Source: Roseovarius mucosus
GTDB taxonomy: Bacteria > Pseudomonadota > Alphaproteobacteria > Rhodobacterales > Rhodobacteraceae
NCBI RefSeq assembly: GCF_002080415.1
Contig: NZ_CP020474.1
Coordinates: 2,245,501 to 2,309,500 of the forward strand
Direction: 5' to 3'
DNA: 64,000 bases
Shown here one piece after another: positions 18,749 through 26,945 of this stretch. The stretch's first letter is position 1. Every line of letters begins with the position of its first letter. The position numbers and the translations under genes were made by a program. The notes under the pieces are model-generated. The model was not told the DNA's origin. It saw only the letters and a program-made list of their open reading frames with translations, and searched no databases.

Positions 18749-20285
18749 GCGCCAACCCCCCGTCAAAGCCGTGGCCAGCCATCCACACGCCAAGTTCGGC
18801 AGGCGTCATGGTGCCGCGCGCAAATTCCGGTGAAAGCCGCCCCTCGGACATCACATGGATCACATCCGACAGCGCCATGATCTCATCCAGATCCTCGGAA
18901 ATGAGCAAGACCGCCGCTCCCCGGTCGCGCGCCTTGAGCAATTGTTCATGCACATAGTTCACTGCGCCGATGTCCAAGCCGCGCACGGGTTGATTGGCAA
19001 GGATGATGCGCGGATTGGCCTCGAGCACGCGGCCAAGGATCAGTTTCTGCATATTGCCACCCGAAAGCAGGCGGATGCGGGTATCCGGCCCGGGACAGCG
19101 CACGTCATAGCCTTTGATGATCGCCTGTGTTTCAGCCTCGGCTTGCGGCCAGCTCATCCAGCCCGCGCGGCTCATGGGCGGCTTGTGATAGCTTTCCAGA
19201 ATGGCATTCTCGGTTAGGGAAAAATCAGCAATCGTGCCGGTTTTGTGCCGATCTTCCGGGATGCGGGCGATGCCATGCTCGACAGCGGCACGTGGCGACC
19301 ATGTGGCCAGTGTGTGCCCATCCAGGTTGATCTGCCCCATCGCAGGTGTGCTTAGGCCGGCAATCAAATCGGCCAGCGCTGCCTGCCCGTTTCCAGAGAC
19401 CCCGGCAAGCCCGGTGATTTGGCCTGCGCGCAAGCTGACAGTCACCGATTTCAACCCCGGTGCGCTGCCCCGGTCAGGTGTTCCGACCGCGTCGAGATGC
19501 AACAGCGCCTTGCCGGGTACGCCGGGGGCAACCCGTGGCGCGCTAACCGCGCTGCCAACCATTGCGGCGGCAAGCGCGTGGCGGTCGGTATCTGTCGTGG
19601 CCATTTCTGCCACCACCTTGCCATGGCGCAGGATCACGACCCGATGGGCGATATCCATCACCTCATGCAGTTTGTGGCTGATGAACACAATCGACAGGCC
19701 CTTGGTTACAGCCTCGCGCAGGGTCGTAAAAAGATCGTCGGTTTCCTGCGGGGTCAAGACGGCGGTTGGTTCATCCAGAATAAGAATGCGCGCCTCGCGG
19801 TAGAGCGCCTTGAGGATTTCAACGCGCTGCCGTTCGCCAACCGTCAGGCTACCGACACGGGCGTCAGGATCGACCGCCAGATGAAAATCGGCAGAGAGCT
19901 TGGCAATCTTGTCGCGCGCGGCGGCACGATCAGACCGCCAACGCCAGAGCGGCTCGGTGCCGAGTGTCACGTTCTCCAGCACAGTCAGATTGTCGGCCAG
20001 AGTGAAATGCTGATGCACCATGCCCACGCCCGCCTCGAGTGCGGCGCGCGGATTGCCGGGGGGCAGCGCCCGCCCCATCACCATCACCTGTCCCTCATCG
20101 GCGGTGTATTGGCCAAAGAGGATGTTCATCAGCGTGGTTTTACCCGCACCGTTCTCGCCCAAAAGGGCAACAACCTCGCCCCGTCGCAGATCAAGGCTCA
20201 CCGCGTCATTCGCGGTGAGCGCGCCGAAACGCTTGGTGATGCGATCGAGGCGCAGAACGACCTGCGCCGTGTCTGCGCCTGTCAT
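18738..20285 (-). CDS. ABC transporter ATPase with two nucleotide-binding domains (BMP/sugar type)
   Basis: 515 residues, two ABC domains in tandem. First: Walker A LLGENGAGKTTLMN near 40-53, signature LTVGERQRVEI, Walker B LILDEPTAVLTPQE. Second: degenerate Walker A (AGVSGNGQAALADLI), signature LSGGNMQKLILGR and a modified Walker B (IILANQPVRGLDIGA), usual for the RbsA/YufO class. Start ATG 20285, 1 nt after the binding-protein stop; longer upstream starts would overlap that gene. Energises nucleobase/nucleoside import. Confidence 0.93.
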   Translation of the reverse strand: MTGADTAQVVLRLDRITKRFGALTANDAVSLDLRRGEVVALLGENGAGKTTLMNILFGQYTADEGQVMVMGRALPPGNPRAALEAGVGMVHQHFTLADNLTVLENVTLGTEPLWRWRSDRAAARDKIAKLSADFHLAVDPDARVGSLTVGERQRVEILKALYREARILILDEPTAVLTPQETDDLFTTLREAVTKGLSIVFISHKLHEVMDIAHRVVILRHGKVVAEMATTDTDRHALAAAMVGSAVSAPRVAPGVPGKALLHLDAVGTPDRGSAPGLKSVTVSLRAGQITGLAGVSGNGQAALADLIAGLSTPAMGQINLDGHTLATWSPRAAVEHGIARIPEDRHKTGTIADFSLTENAILESYHKPPMSRAGWMSWPQAEAETQAIIKGYDVRCPGPDTRIRLLSGGNMQKLILGRVLEANPRIILANQPVRGLDIGAVNYVHEQLLKARDRGAAVLLISEDLDEIMALSDVIHVMSEGRLSPEFARGTMTPAELGVWMAGHGFDGGLAHAS

Positions 20286-20286
20286 A

Positions 20287-21303
20287 TCAAGAGGATTTCG
20301 GCTCTTCGTCGTTGATCTCGACAGAGAAAGTGCCCGCCTTGATCGCCGCTTCACGTTCCGCCACCAGCGCCATGGCGGCCTCGGGCACTTTGCCCTCGAA
20401 CGTCCCAAGCGGCGCCAAGGACGATCCGCCCTCTTTCATAAACGAATAGACGCCGTAATCGGCTGCGGTGAACGTGCCCGCATTGACCGCAGCAATCGCG
20501 GCATCCAGTGTCGGCTCGAAATGCCAGATGGCCGAGGCGACGACCGTTTCGGGATAGTCGGCTTGGGTGTCGATGACGTTGCCGATGGCCAGCACGCCCT
20601 TTTCCTTTGCCGCATCCGAGACACCAAAGCGCTCAGCATAGAGCATGTCAGCACCGCCTTCGATCATGGCAAAGGCAGTTTCCTTGGCCTTGGGCGGATC
20701 GAACCAAGACCCGATAAAGCTTACTTGAAACTTGATCTCGGGGTTCATCTCACGGGCACCGGCCATGAAGGCATGCATCAGGCGGTTGACCTCGGGGATC
20801 GGGAAGCCGCCGACCATGCCGATATTGGCGGATTTGGTCATGGCACCGGCGATAATGCCCGAAAGGTATGAGGCGTCCTGAATGTAGTTGTCGAACACCG
20901 CGAAATTCGCGAGCGCCTCATCCTGTTTGAAACTTGACCCCATCAAAAAGGCGATATCGGGATAATCAGCGGCCACTTCACGGGCTTCCTGTTCGACTGC
21001 GAACACCTCGCCAATAATGAGCTTGTAGCCCTGTTCGGCATATTCACGCATCACGCGGGCGTAATCTGTGTTCGAGACATTCTCGGAATAGACGTATTCG
21101 ACATCGCCACGCTCTTGCGCGGTCAGGGCGGCCTTGTGAATACGGCTGACCCATTGTTGTTCAACGGGCACGGTATAGATACCGGCGGTCTTGATCGGTT
21201 CGGCGGCGCGCAGCGGCGATGCAAGGCCAGAGGCCCCGGCGATAAGCGCTGCCCCGGCCGAGGTGGCCATAAAGCGGCGGCGGGAAAGTGGCAGGCGTGT
21301 CAT
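20287..21303 (-). CDS. BMP-family (Med/PnrA-like) substrate-binding protein
   Basis: 338 residues from ATG 21303; GGAG lies 6 nt before this ATG, whereas the in-frame ATG at 21315 has none. N-terminus LSRRRFMATSAGAALIAGAS carries a twin-arginine-like signal. The mature protein has the BMP-family layout (IKTAGIYTVPVEQQWVSRIH, then SNIGMVGGFPIPEV-like segment SANIGMVGGFPIPEV). BMP proteins bind purine nucleosides or related compounds. First gene of the five-gene operon; a palindromic operator candidate lies 38-55 nt upstream. Confidence 0.92.
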   Translation of the reverse strand: MTRLPLSRRRFMATSAGAALIAGASGLASPLRAAEPIKTAGIYTVPVEQQWVSRIHKAALTAQERGDVEYVYSENVSNTDYARVMREYAEQGYKLIIGEVFAVEQEAREVAADYPDIAFLMGSSFKQDEALANFAVFDNYIQDASYLSGIIAGAMTKSANIGMVGGFPIPEVNRLMHAFMAGAREMNPEIKFQVSFIGSWFDPPKAKETAFAMIEGGADMLYAERFGVSDAAKEKGVLAIGNVIDTQADYPETVVASAIWHFEPTLDAAIAAVNAGTFTAADYGVYSFMKEGGSSLAPLGTFEGKVPEAAMALVAEREAAIKAGTFSVEINDEEPKSS

Positions 21304-21336
21304 GTGGTTCTCCATGTTGGCAGGTGGGCAGTCTTT

Positions 21337-21358
21337 TTGGTTTTACCAATTGGTAAAA
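21337..21358. promoter_or_regulatory. Palindromic operator candidate before the nucleobase importer operon
   Basis: TTTTACCAATTGGTAAAA at 21341-21358 is a perfect 18-bp palindrome. Its inner 16 bp agree with the RutR consensus TTGACCAnnTGGTCAA except for one symmetrical change per half-site. An overlapping TTGGTTTTACCAA at 21337-21349 has the TGGTnnnACCA form used by FadR-subfamily GntR proteins. Either regulator type would place the transport/deaminase operon under nucleobase or catabolite control. No regulator gene is adjacent. Confidence 0.6.
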
Positions 21359-21464
21359 TTTATCCGGCCGGTTTTCTACAGAAATTTACCGATGGACGAA
21401 ACTAAACCGCCGGTGGGTCGAGTCCCAGCGGTTTATGCTCAAATTGCGGGCAGGTCCGCAAGGG

Positions 21465-22298
21465 TCAGGCTGCGGGCAGGCGCGCGATGATGGGTAGTTT
21501 CTGCCATTCGCCCCCCGGCCCCGCCTGCATTGGCTCGGCCAAGAGCTTCAGTTGGGCCATTGTTTCGCCCATATCATAGCCGTGGCCCATAGAGTGCCCA
21601 AGTGCGACCCGCCAACCGGGGCGCGGATTAAGGCCGGGGCGCGTTGGGCCAAGCCCTGCCTTCATGTGATGCGCAATGTCCCAGTCCAGCACTTCGCCCG
21701 CATGGCGGGTAACGACCCAGCAATGCATGTCATGGGTAACGCCCCCCTTTTCCGCTGGAAAGAAGTAGCCATAAACGTAACCCGCCTCATAGCCCGCCGC
21801 GCGCAGGCTGGCCACGAGATAGGTGTTGATATCCACACAAGAGCCGGGCGTCGTGCCACAAGAAAGATAGGGCACCGCATCGGTGCCATCATTGAACCGC
21901 GCGTCGGGATGGGCGTAGATGAATCGTGCCTCCGCTTCGGCCACCAATGCGTCGATGCCCGCGCGCCCCCCGCCCGCCCTGGCGGCAAGGGCGCGGCTGG
22001 CCTCGGCCAGATCATCGGCGGCGCGGGTATAGCGGGTGATGCGCGGCACATAGACCGCCTTGGGATAGTCCATGCCCTTGGGCGCGGGGGCGATGCGATG
22101 CGTAAGCGTGAGGCTTTCGCCCGTCGATTCGATCCAGAGCGCAGCAAGGCCCAACTCGGCCTCTAACACCACGTCGATGATCTGCCCGCCGGTCACGCTT
22201 GCCCGCGTGACTGTCTCTTGCGGGCTGCACATCCCCGCCGGTGCCAGCAGGCGCGTGCCGGGTTTCAGGCCGCTCACCTCAATATGCAAGTGTCTCAT
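21465..22298 (-). CDS. Transglutaminase-like cysteine protease-fold protein
   Basis: 277 residues. The catalytic triad region is readable: Cys in PGSCVDINTYLVASLRAAGY near residue 150, His in THDMHCWVV and Asp in VLDWDIAHH. N-terminal 100 residues form a beta-rich domain (LKPGTRLLAPAG, VDVVLEAEL-like). The start ATG at 22298 overlaps the stop of the ArsP-like gene in an ATGA junction; longer in-frame extensions lie inside that gene and are not real. No signal peptide seen, so cytoplasmic. Substrate unknown. Confidence 0.83.
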   Translation of the reverse strand: MRHLHIEVSGLKPGTRLLAPAGMCSPQETVTRASVTGGQIIDVVLEAELGLAALWIESTGESLTLTHRIAPAPKGMDYPKAVYVPRITRYTRAADDLAEASRALAARAGGGRAGIDALVAEAEARFIYAHPDARFNDGTDAVPYLSCGTTPGSCVDINTYLVASLRAAGYEAGYVYGYFFPAEKGGVTHDMHCWVVTRHAGEVLDWDIAHHMKAGLGPTRPGLNPRPGWRVALGHSMGHGYDMGETMAQLKLLAEPMQAGPGGEWQKLPIIARLPAA

Positions 22299-23350
22299 GC
22301 CATGTTCCAAAGCTGAAAAAGCAGGCCAGCGGCAAAGGCCCCCGAGAGCGACAGCGCGATATACAACGCAAAGACCCGTGGCTTGACCAAGGCCCAGACT
22401 GCGATTGCGGCCGGCAAGGAGGTGACGCCACCGGCCACGAGAAAGGCAAGACCAGCACCGGGGGCCATGCCCTGACCGATCAAGCCGCCGACCAATGGCA
22501 GGGCGGCGTAACCATTCAGATAGGCAGGCACGCCCACCAGAGTGCCCAGCAGGATCGGCCCGATGCCAGTGCCCCCAAGCGCCTGCGTGATGGTCTCTGC
22601 CGGGATAAAGGCGAGCATCAGGCTTTCTAGAATAAAGGCCAGTGTGAGCCATTTCAGCAGAAACAGGGTCACATTCCGTGCCTCACGGCCAAACTTGGCC
22701 TGGCGCTCTGGCTCGGACCAAAAGCGCCAGACCACCGGCTTGGGCGTGCGCAGTTTGCTGCCGCCACAGCCTCCGTTGCCGATACCGTCGCGCAACGGAT
22801 CGCTCAGCCCCCCGGCACGGCCCATCAGATGCACAACCCAGCCCCCCATCAGACCCAAACCCACGGCAGCAAGCGTCTTGGCAATCGCGAACTCCAAACC
22901 CAAGACCCCGGTCGTGAGGATAAACATCGAGGGGTCCATCACCGGCGAGGCCAACCAAAAGGCCATCACTGCCGACAGCGGCACCCCCATCGCCAAAAGG
23001 GCGGCGATAAGCGGTATCACCCCGCAAGAGCAAAAGGGCGAGAGACCGCCCGCGAGGGCCGCAAGCAGGATCATCAAGGCCGGAGCGCCGGTAAAGGCGC
23101 GCGCGATCATATTGTCTGCGCCTGTCGCCGTGGCCCACGCCGCGATGCCGATGGACAGCAATAGAAACGGTGCAGTGCTGAGGAGGGCGTCGCTGGTAAA
23201 CAAAAGCGTGGAACGCGCCTGCGTCGCGTCGAATGCTGCAAGCACGATCAGAATCATGGCCGACACCATCCAGATGCGGTGATCCTTCCATAGGCGCCGC
23301 AGCAGGGCGGTGGCGCGCGGTTGAGGCAGGCTTGAGTCTGTCATGTCCAT
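22295..23350 (-). CDS. ArsP-like permease (PF03773/DUF318 family)
   Basis: 351 residues, about eight to ten membrane helices in two halves separated by a soluble loop at about 180-235. The first half ends with SPFCSCGVIPLIAALLAMGVP near residue 104, the cysteine-containing family motif; the second half has GVPAYLNGYAALPLVGGLI. Known members export trivalent organoarsenicals, though substrates of many remain unknown. It follows an ArsR-type repressor by 41 nt, and a matching operator-like site lies just upstream. An ATG at 23344 is a close alternative start. Confidence 0.82.
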   Translation of the reverse strand: MDMTDSSLPQPRATALLRRLWKDHRIWMVSAMILIVLAAFDATQARSTLLFTSDALLSTAPFLLLSIGIAAWATATGADNMIARAFTGAPALMILLAALAGGLSPFCSCGVIPLIAALLAMGVPLSAVMAFWLASPVMDPSMFILTTGVLGLEFAIAKTLAAVGLGLMGGWVVHLMGRAGGLSDPLRDGIGNGGCGGSKLRTPKPVVWRFWSEPERQAKFGREARNVTLFLLKWLTLAFILESLMLAFIPAETITQALGGTGIGPILLGTLVGVPAYLNGYAALPLVGGLIGQGMAPGAGLAFLVAGGVTSLPAAIAVWALVKPRVFALYIALSLSGAFAAGLLFQLWNMA

Positions 23351-23354
23351 ATCC

Positions 23355-23370
23355 CTAGAAATATCGTTTT
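23355..23370. promoter_or_regulatory. Operator-like site between arsR-type gene and permease
   Basis: CTAGAAATATCGTTTT matches the reverse complement of the arsR upstream site (CTAGATTTATCGTTAT) at 13 of 16 positions. It sits 5 nt before the permease start, so binding there could act as a second, internal control point. Inference from repeat only. Confidence 0.45.
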
Positions 23371-23391
23371 GTTAAGCCCAAAAAAGGGCGT

Positions 23392-23715
23392 TCAGGCAGC
23401 TGTTTCTGTCTCTGTTTTGGCCAGTTTCACCCCTGTGCAGCATTCCGAGGTCAGGAAATCCAAGGTCCGGCGCATAGCGGCGTAATCCACGCGGTTGATC
23501 ACCGTGCGCCCCTGTCTCTCTTGCACCACCAACCCGGCATCGACCAATGCCGAAAGGTGATGTGCAAGTGTCGAGGGCGCCTGATCCAGGTGCTGGCCGA
23601 TGTCGCCCACGTTCAACCCGTCGTCGCCCGCCCGCACCAACAGACGAAAGATCGCAAGGCGCGTGTCATGGCCAAGGGCAGCAAGGGCGCGGGCGGTGGG
23701 GCTTGTGATACTCAT
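23392..23715 (-). CDS. ArsR/SmtB-family repressor
   Basis: 107-residue winged-helix protein. Starts ARALAALGHDTRLAIFRLL, recognition helix in LDQAPSTLAHHLSALVDAGLV, wing ERQGRTVINRVDY. The C-terminal SECCTGV provides a Cys-Cys pair (about residues 92-93), similar to ArsR repressors that bind As(III) through C-terminal or helix cysteines. Probably represses itself and the ArsP-like permease. Start ATG at 23715. Confidence 0.9.
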   Translation of the reverse strand: MSITSPTARALAALGHDTRLAIFRLLVRAGDDGLNVGDIGQHLDQAPSTLAHHLSALVDAGLVVQERQGRTVINRVDYAAMRRTLDFLTSECCTGVKLAKTETETAA

Positions 23716-23724
23716 GGGATAAAT

Positions 23725-23744
23725 ATAACGATAAATCTAGTTAT
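23725..23744. promoter_or_regulatory. Inverted repeat upstream of the arsR-type gene
   Basis: ATAACGATAAATCTAGTTAT: ATAAC/GTTAT arms around a 10-nt spacer, 10 nt upstream of the repressor start, in an AT-rich stretch. Size and place fit an ArsR/SmtB operator. A related site precedes the permease. Confidence 0.5.
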
Positions 23745-23755
23745 GTCAATCTATC

Positions 23756-24574
23756 TCATTCAGCCCGTGCTGCCATGGTCGCCACCCCATCGCCCATACG
23801 CCGCACCCGCAGATCAATGCCGCCTTCATGCTGACGGGCCTCAATCGCCACGGGCAGGTTGCAGATAAGCGGCGTCAGCCCGCGATAAGAGAACCGCGCA
23901 GGCAGATGGCCTAGAATATGCGTGGCCAGATTCATCATCCAGACCGCCTGCATCGGACCATGCACCACCAGCCCCTCATATCCCTCAACCCCGGTCGCGT
24001 AGGGGTGATCATAATGGATGCGGTGACCGTTGAAGGTAAGCGACGAGAACCGGAAAAGCAGGGTCGAATTCGGCGTGATCTGCCATGCGGTTGCATTGGG
24101 CCATTCCTCAGCAGCCTCTGGCGTCTTGGTTTGTCCCGGCTTGGGGTCTTCGCGATACACGATGTCCTGCCGTTCGGTCAGACGCGCCACTCCGCCCACG
24201 CTATAAACATGCCGTTGCGTGACAAAGCCCAGCTTGCCGCTGCGCCCCTCTTTGAAGGTTACATCGTCAATCGTCGTTTCCCGCGTGACCAGATCACCGG
24301 GCGCAAAGGGCGCGTGAAATTCGATCTCTCCCCCCGCCCACATGCGGCGCGGCAAGGGTGAGGCAGGCAGGAACAGCCCTGTCTTGGGGTGGCAATCACG
24401 CCCCAGTTGGTCGGGCGTTACCGTATCGGGAACCAGACACCAATGCAGCCCAACGGGCATTTCCGCCTCGGCCAATGTGCCGGCCAGCGTAGCGCGGTAT
24501 TCGCGCACCAAGCGTTCTGAAATCGGCTCTGACCGGCTATAGCTGCGCCCGATCCAATCCGCATAGTCGTTCAT
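23756..24574 (-). CDS. MaoC/HTD2-type acyl-CoA hydratase (mesaconyl-C4-CoA hydratase-like)
   Basis: 272 residues, a double hot-dog enzyme. N-terminal half (LVPDTVTPDQLGRDCHPKTG, GGEIEFHAPFAPGDLV) resembles the FAS1-type dehydratase domain; the C-terminal half has SLTFNGHRIHYDHPYA near residue 175-190 and YEGLVVHGPMQ, the catalytic strand of Meh/HTD2 enzymes. They hydrate branched C4-C5 unsaturated CoA esters. Lies 9 nt after the acyl-CoA dehydrogenase stop, same operon. Substrate not determined. Confidence 0.82.
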   Translation of the reverse strand: MNDYADWIGRSYSRSEPISERLVREYRATLAGTLAEAEMPVGLHWCLVPDTVTPDQLGRDCHPKTGLFLPASPLPRRMWAGGEIEFHAPFAPGDLVTRETTIDDVTFKEGRSGKLGFVTQRHVYSVGGVARLTERQDIVYREDPKPGQTKTPEAAEEWPNATAWQITPNSTLLFRFSSLTFNGHRIHYDHPYATGVEGYEGLVVHGPMQAVWMMNLATHILGHLPARFSYRGLTPLICNLPVAIEARQHEGGIDLRVRRMGDGVATMAARAE

Positions 24575-24583
24575 TCGCTTCCC

Positions 24584-25768
24584 CTATTGCCCGCGTCCCG
24601 GCCCATAAGACTTTGGCAGGCCCAGCACCTGTTCGGCAATATGGCACAGGATCAGATTGGTCGAAATCGGCGCAATCTGATACAGCCGCGCTTCGCGGAA
24701 CTTGCGCTCAACATCATATTCCTCGGCAAAGGCAAAACCGCCATGCGTCTGCATGCAGGCCTCTGTCGCCTCCCAACTCGCCTCAGAGGCCAAGAGCTTG
24801 GCGGTGTTCGCCTCGACGCCGGGATTGTGGCCTGCGTCATACATGGCTGCCGCGCGATACACGATCGCCTCTGCGGCCATCATATGCGCCTGCGCGCGCG
24901 CCAGCGGAAATTGCACCCCTTGGTTGACCCCGATGGGCGCGCCAAAGACAACGCGCTCGCGGGCATAATCCGACCCGGTCCTGAGGAACCATTTGGCGTC
25001 GCCGATACATTCGGCGGCAATCAGAATGCGCTCGGAATTCATCCCTGACAGGATATAGCGAAATCCTTTGCCCTCGTCGCCAATCAGGCAGTCCGCCGGA
25101 ATACGCAGGTTGTCAAAAAAGACCTCGGTTGTGGCATGGTTGATCATCGTGCGGATGGGGCGGATGTCGATGCCGTGCCCCACTTTGCCGCGCAGGTCGA
25201 TCAGGAATACCGACAGACCGTCAGTTTTCGATGTCGCCTCTTCGCGCGGGGTGGTGCGGGCCAAGAGAACCATCAAATCAGAGTGTTCGACCCGCGAAGT
25301 CCAGATTTTCTGGCCGTTGATTACATAGGCATCGCCATCCCGACGCGCGGTGGTTTTCAGCGCCAATGTATCGGTGCCACTGGTCGGTTCCGTCACCCCA
25401 AAGGCCTGAAGCCGCAAAGATCCATCGGCGATGCCGGGCAGGTAGGCCGCCTTTTGCGCCTCGGACCCGTGGCGCAGAACGGTGCCCATTGTATACATCT
25501 GCGCGTGACAGGCGGCAGCGTTGCAGCCAGAGCGGTGGATTTCCTCAAGAATGACGGCGGCGGCGGTCAGGTTAAGCCCCGATCCGCCGTATTGCTCGGG
25601 GATCATCGCGGCCAGATACCCCTCGCGGATGAGCGCATCGACGAAATCCTTGGGATAGGCGCGGCGCGCGTCCAGATCGCGCCAATAGGCGCCGGGAAAT
25701 TCGGCGCAGACGCGGGCCACACCTGCGCGGATGTCGGCGTAATCTGCGGTTGGATCAAAGGATGTCAT
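24584..25768 (-). CDS. Acyl-CoA dehydrogenase
   Basis: 394-residue FAD enzyme that introduces a double bond in an acyl-CoA. Recognisable segments: PEQYGGSGLNLTAAAVILEEI near residue 58, FGVTEPTSGTDTLALKT near 130 (FAD-binding middle domain), GQKIWTSRVEHSDL, and the C-terminal helix region MQTHGGFAFAEEYDVERKFREAR. Followed 9 nt on by the hydratase. Together with the CoA-transferase across the divergent promoter it suggests activation, oxidation and hydration of a short carboxylic acid. Confidence 0.92.
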   Translation of the reverse strand: MTSFDPTADYADIRAGVARVCAEFPGAYWRDLDARRAYPKDFVDALIREGYLAAMIPEQYGGSGLNLTAAAVILEEIHRSGCNAAACHAQMYTMGTVLRHGSEAQKAAYLPGIADGSLRLQAFGVTEPTSGTDTLALKTTARRDGDAYVINGQKIWTSRVEHSDLMVLLARTTPREEATSKTDGLSVFLIDLRGKVGHGIDIRPIRTMINHATTEVFFDNLRIPADCLIGDEGKGFRYILSGMNSERILIAAECIGDAKWFLRTGSDYARERVVFGAPIGVNQGVQFPLARAQAHMMAAEAIVYRAAAMYDAGHNPGVEANTAKLLASEASWEATEACMQTHGGFAFAEEYDVERKFREARLYQIAPISTNLILCHIAEQVLGLPKSYGPGRGQ

Positions 25769-25856
25769 GTCTGCCCCTCACACTACTTGGCCCCTAGGTG
25801 ACAGGTTTTCGATCCCTGCGGAAATATCAATGCCCGCTTGCTGCCATTGGGCGCGC

Positions 25857-26792
25857 CTATAGCCGCAGCTCACCTTGCCAGATGCCCCGCCGCACCAGAT
25901 CGCGCAGCACGTCCAGTGTGATCGCCTCAACCGCACGGCTGGCGCGGCTGGTGGGAAAGGCGGGCTTTGAAACAAGATAGACGGGCCGCACCATATCGGG
26001 ATCTGTGATGGGCGCGCCCACAAGCTCGCCGCGCGCCACTGCGTCATGGACCGCTGAGGGCGAAAAGATCGCATGACCCGATCCGCGCGCCACCAGTTCC
26101 TTGATCTGCGTCATCGCGTCCATCTCGATGGGCACGTTGAGGCGCAGGCCAAGCGGAGTGGCATAGCTCTCGATTGTTTTGCGCAGGCCATGTGCTGCCT
26201 CCGGCAGGATCATGTCGAGCGGTTCCAGGGCGCGCAGGGGCACGGCTGTGCCGGGGGGTGTTTCAAACGGCCAGTTGTCCGGGGCGGAATAGACATGCAG
26301 GCGCTCATCCAGAACATGGGTGATGCGGAAATGATCCGCGTCCTGAAGATCATAGATCAGCCCCATATCGACCGTTCCATCGGCCACCCATGCCTTGATA
26401 TACCCGCTCATCGCCTCGACCACGCGCAGACGGATATCAGGCAGTTCCACCCGCACGGTCTCGGCCAGAGGCACGGACAAGACCATAGACACTGACGGCG
26501 GCAGTCCAAACCCCACCTTGCCACGTGGCGCGCCCGAGGTATCGCGCATCTCATCCTCGCACCGTGCCATTGCGGCGCTGATCTCGCGGGCATGGCGCAA
26601 AAGCACCTGACCTTCGGCAGTCAGAATCGAGCCGCGCGGCGACCGGTCGATCAAACGCACGCCCAGTTCGGTTTCCATCCGCGCCACATGCTGCGAGAGT
26701 GAGGGCTGCGCCACACCCAGCCGATGCGCCGCCGACGACAGCGAGGGTGCCTCGGCGATGGCGATGAAATAACGAAGTTGGCGAATATCCAT
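25857..26792 (-). CDS. LysR-family transcriptional regulator
   Basis: About 311 residues. N-terminal HTH: MDIRQLRYFIAIAEAPSLSSAAHRLGVAQPSLSQHVARME; the rest is the periplasmic-binding-like effector domain. Start ATG at 26792 is the conventional LysR start; an upstream TTG at 26810 is unlikely. Divergent from the CaiB gene and upstream of the acyl-CoA dehydrogenase operon with an 88-nt gap, so it most likely controls both with a CoA-ester or free acid as inducer. Confidence 0.93.
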   Translation of the reverse strand: MDIRQLRYFIAIAEAPSLSSAAHRLGVAQPSLSQHVARMETELGVRLIDRSPRGSILTAEGQVLLRHAREISAAMARCEDEMRDTSGAPRGKVGFGLPPSVSMVLSVPLAETVRVELPDIRLRVVEAMSGYIKAWVADGTVDMGLIYDLQDADHFRITHVLDERLHVYSAPDNWPFETPPGTAVPLRALEPLDMILPEAAHGLRKTIESYATPLGLRLNVPIEMDAMTQIKELVARGSGHAIFSPSAVHDAVARGELVGAPITDPDMVRPVYLVSKPAFPTSRASRAVEAITLDVLRDLVRRGIWQGELRL

Positions 26793-26945
26793 AAGAGAAA
26801 GCTCTACCAAGCCGCCCTACCAGAGGGCAAGGCTATGGCACCCCATAGTCGGGCGCTATACCCGTTCAATCACACGTGTATTTCCCAGACCCGGTGCAAT
26901 AGGGCATGTTCCAGCCAAACCGCACCTAAAAGAAAAGAGGCCCCG

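Noticed and set aside
22299..22652. N-terminal extension of the transglutaminase-like protein to 395 residues
   Set aside because: The extension lies inside the ArsP-like gene in another frame and reads as shadow sequence; the ATGA junction at 22298 is the credible start.
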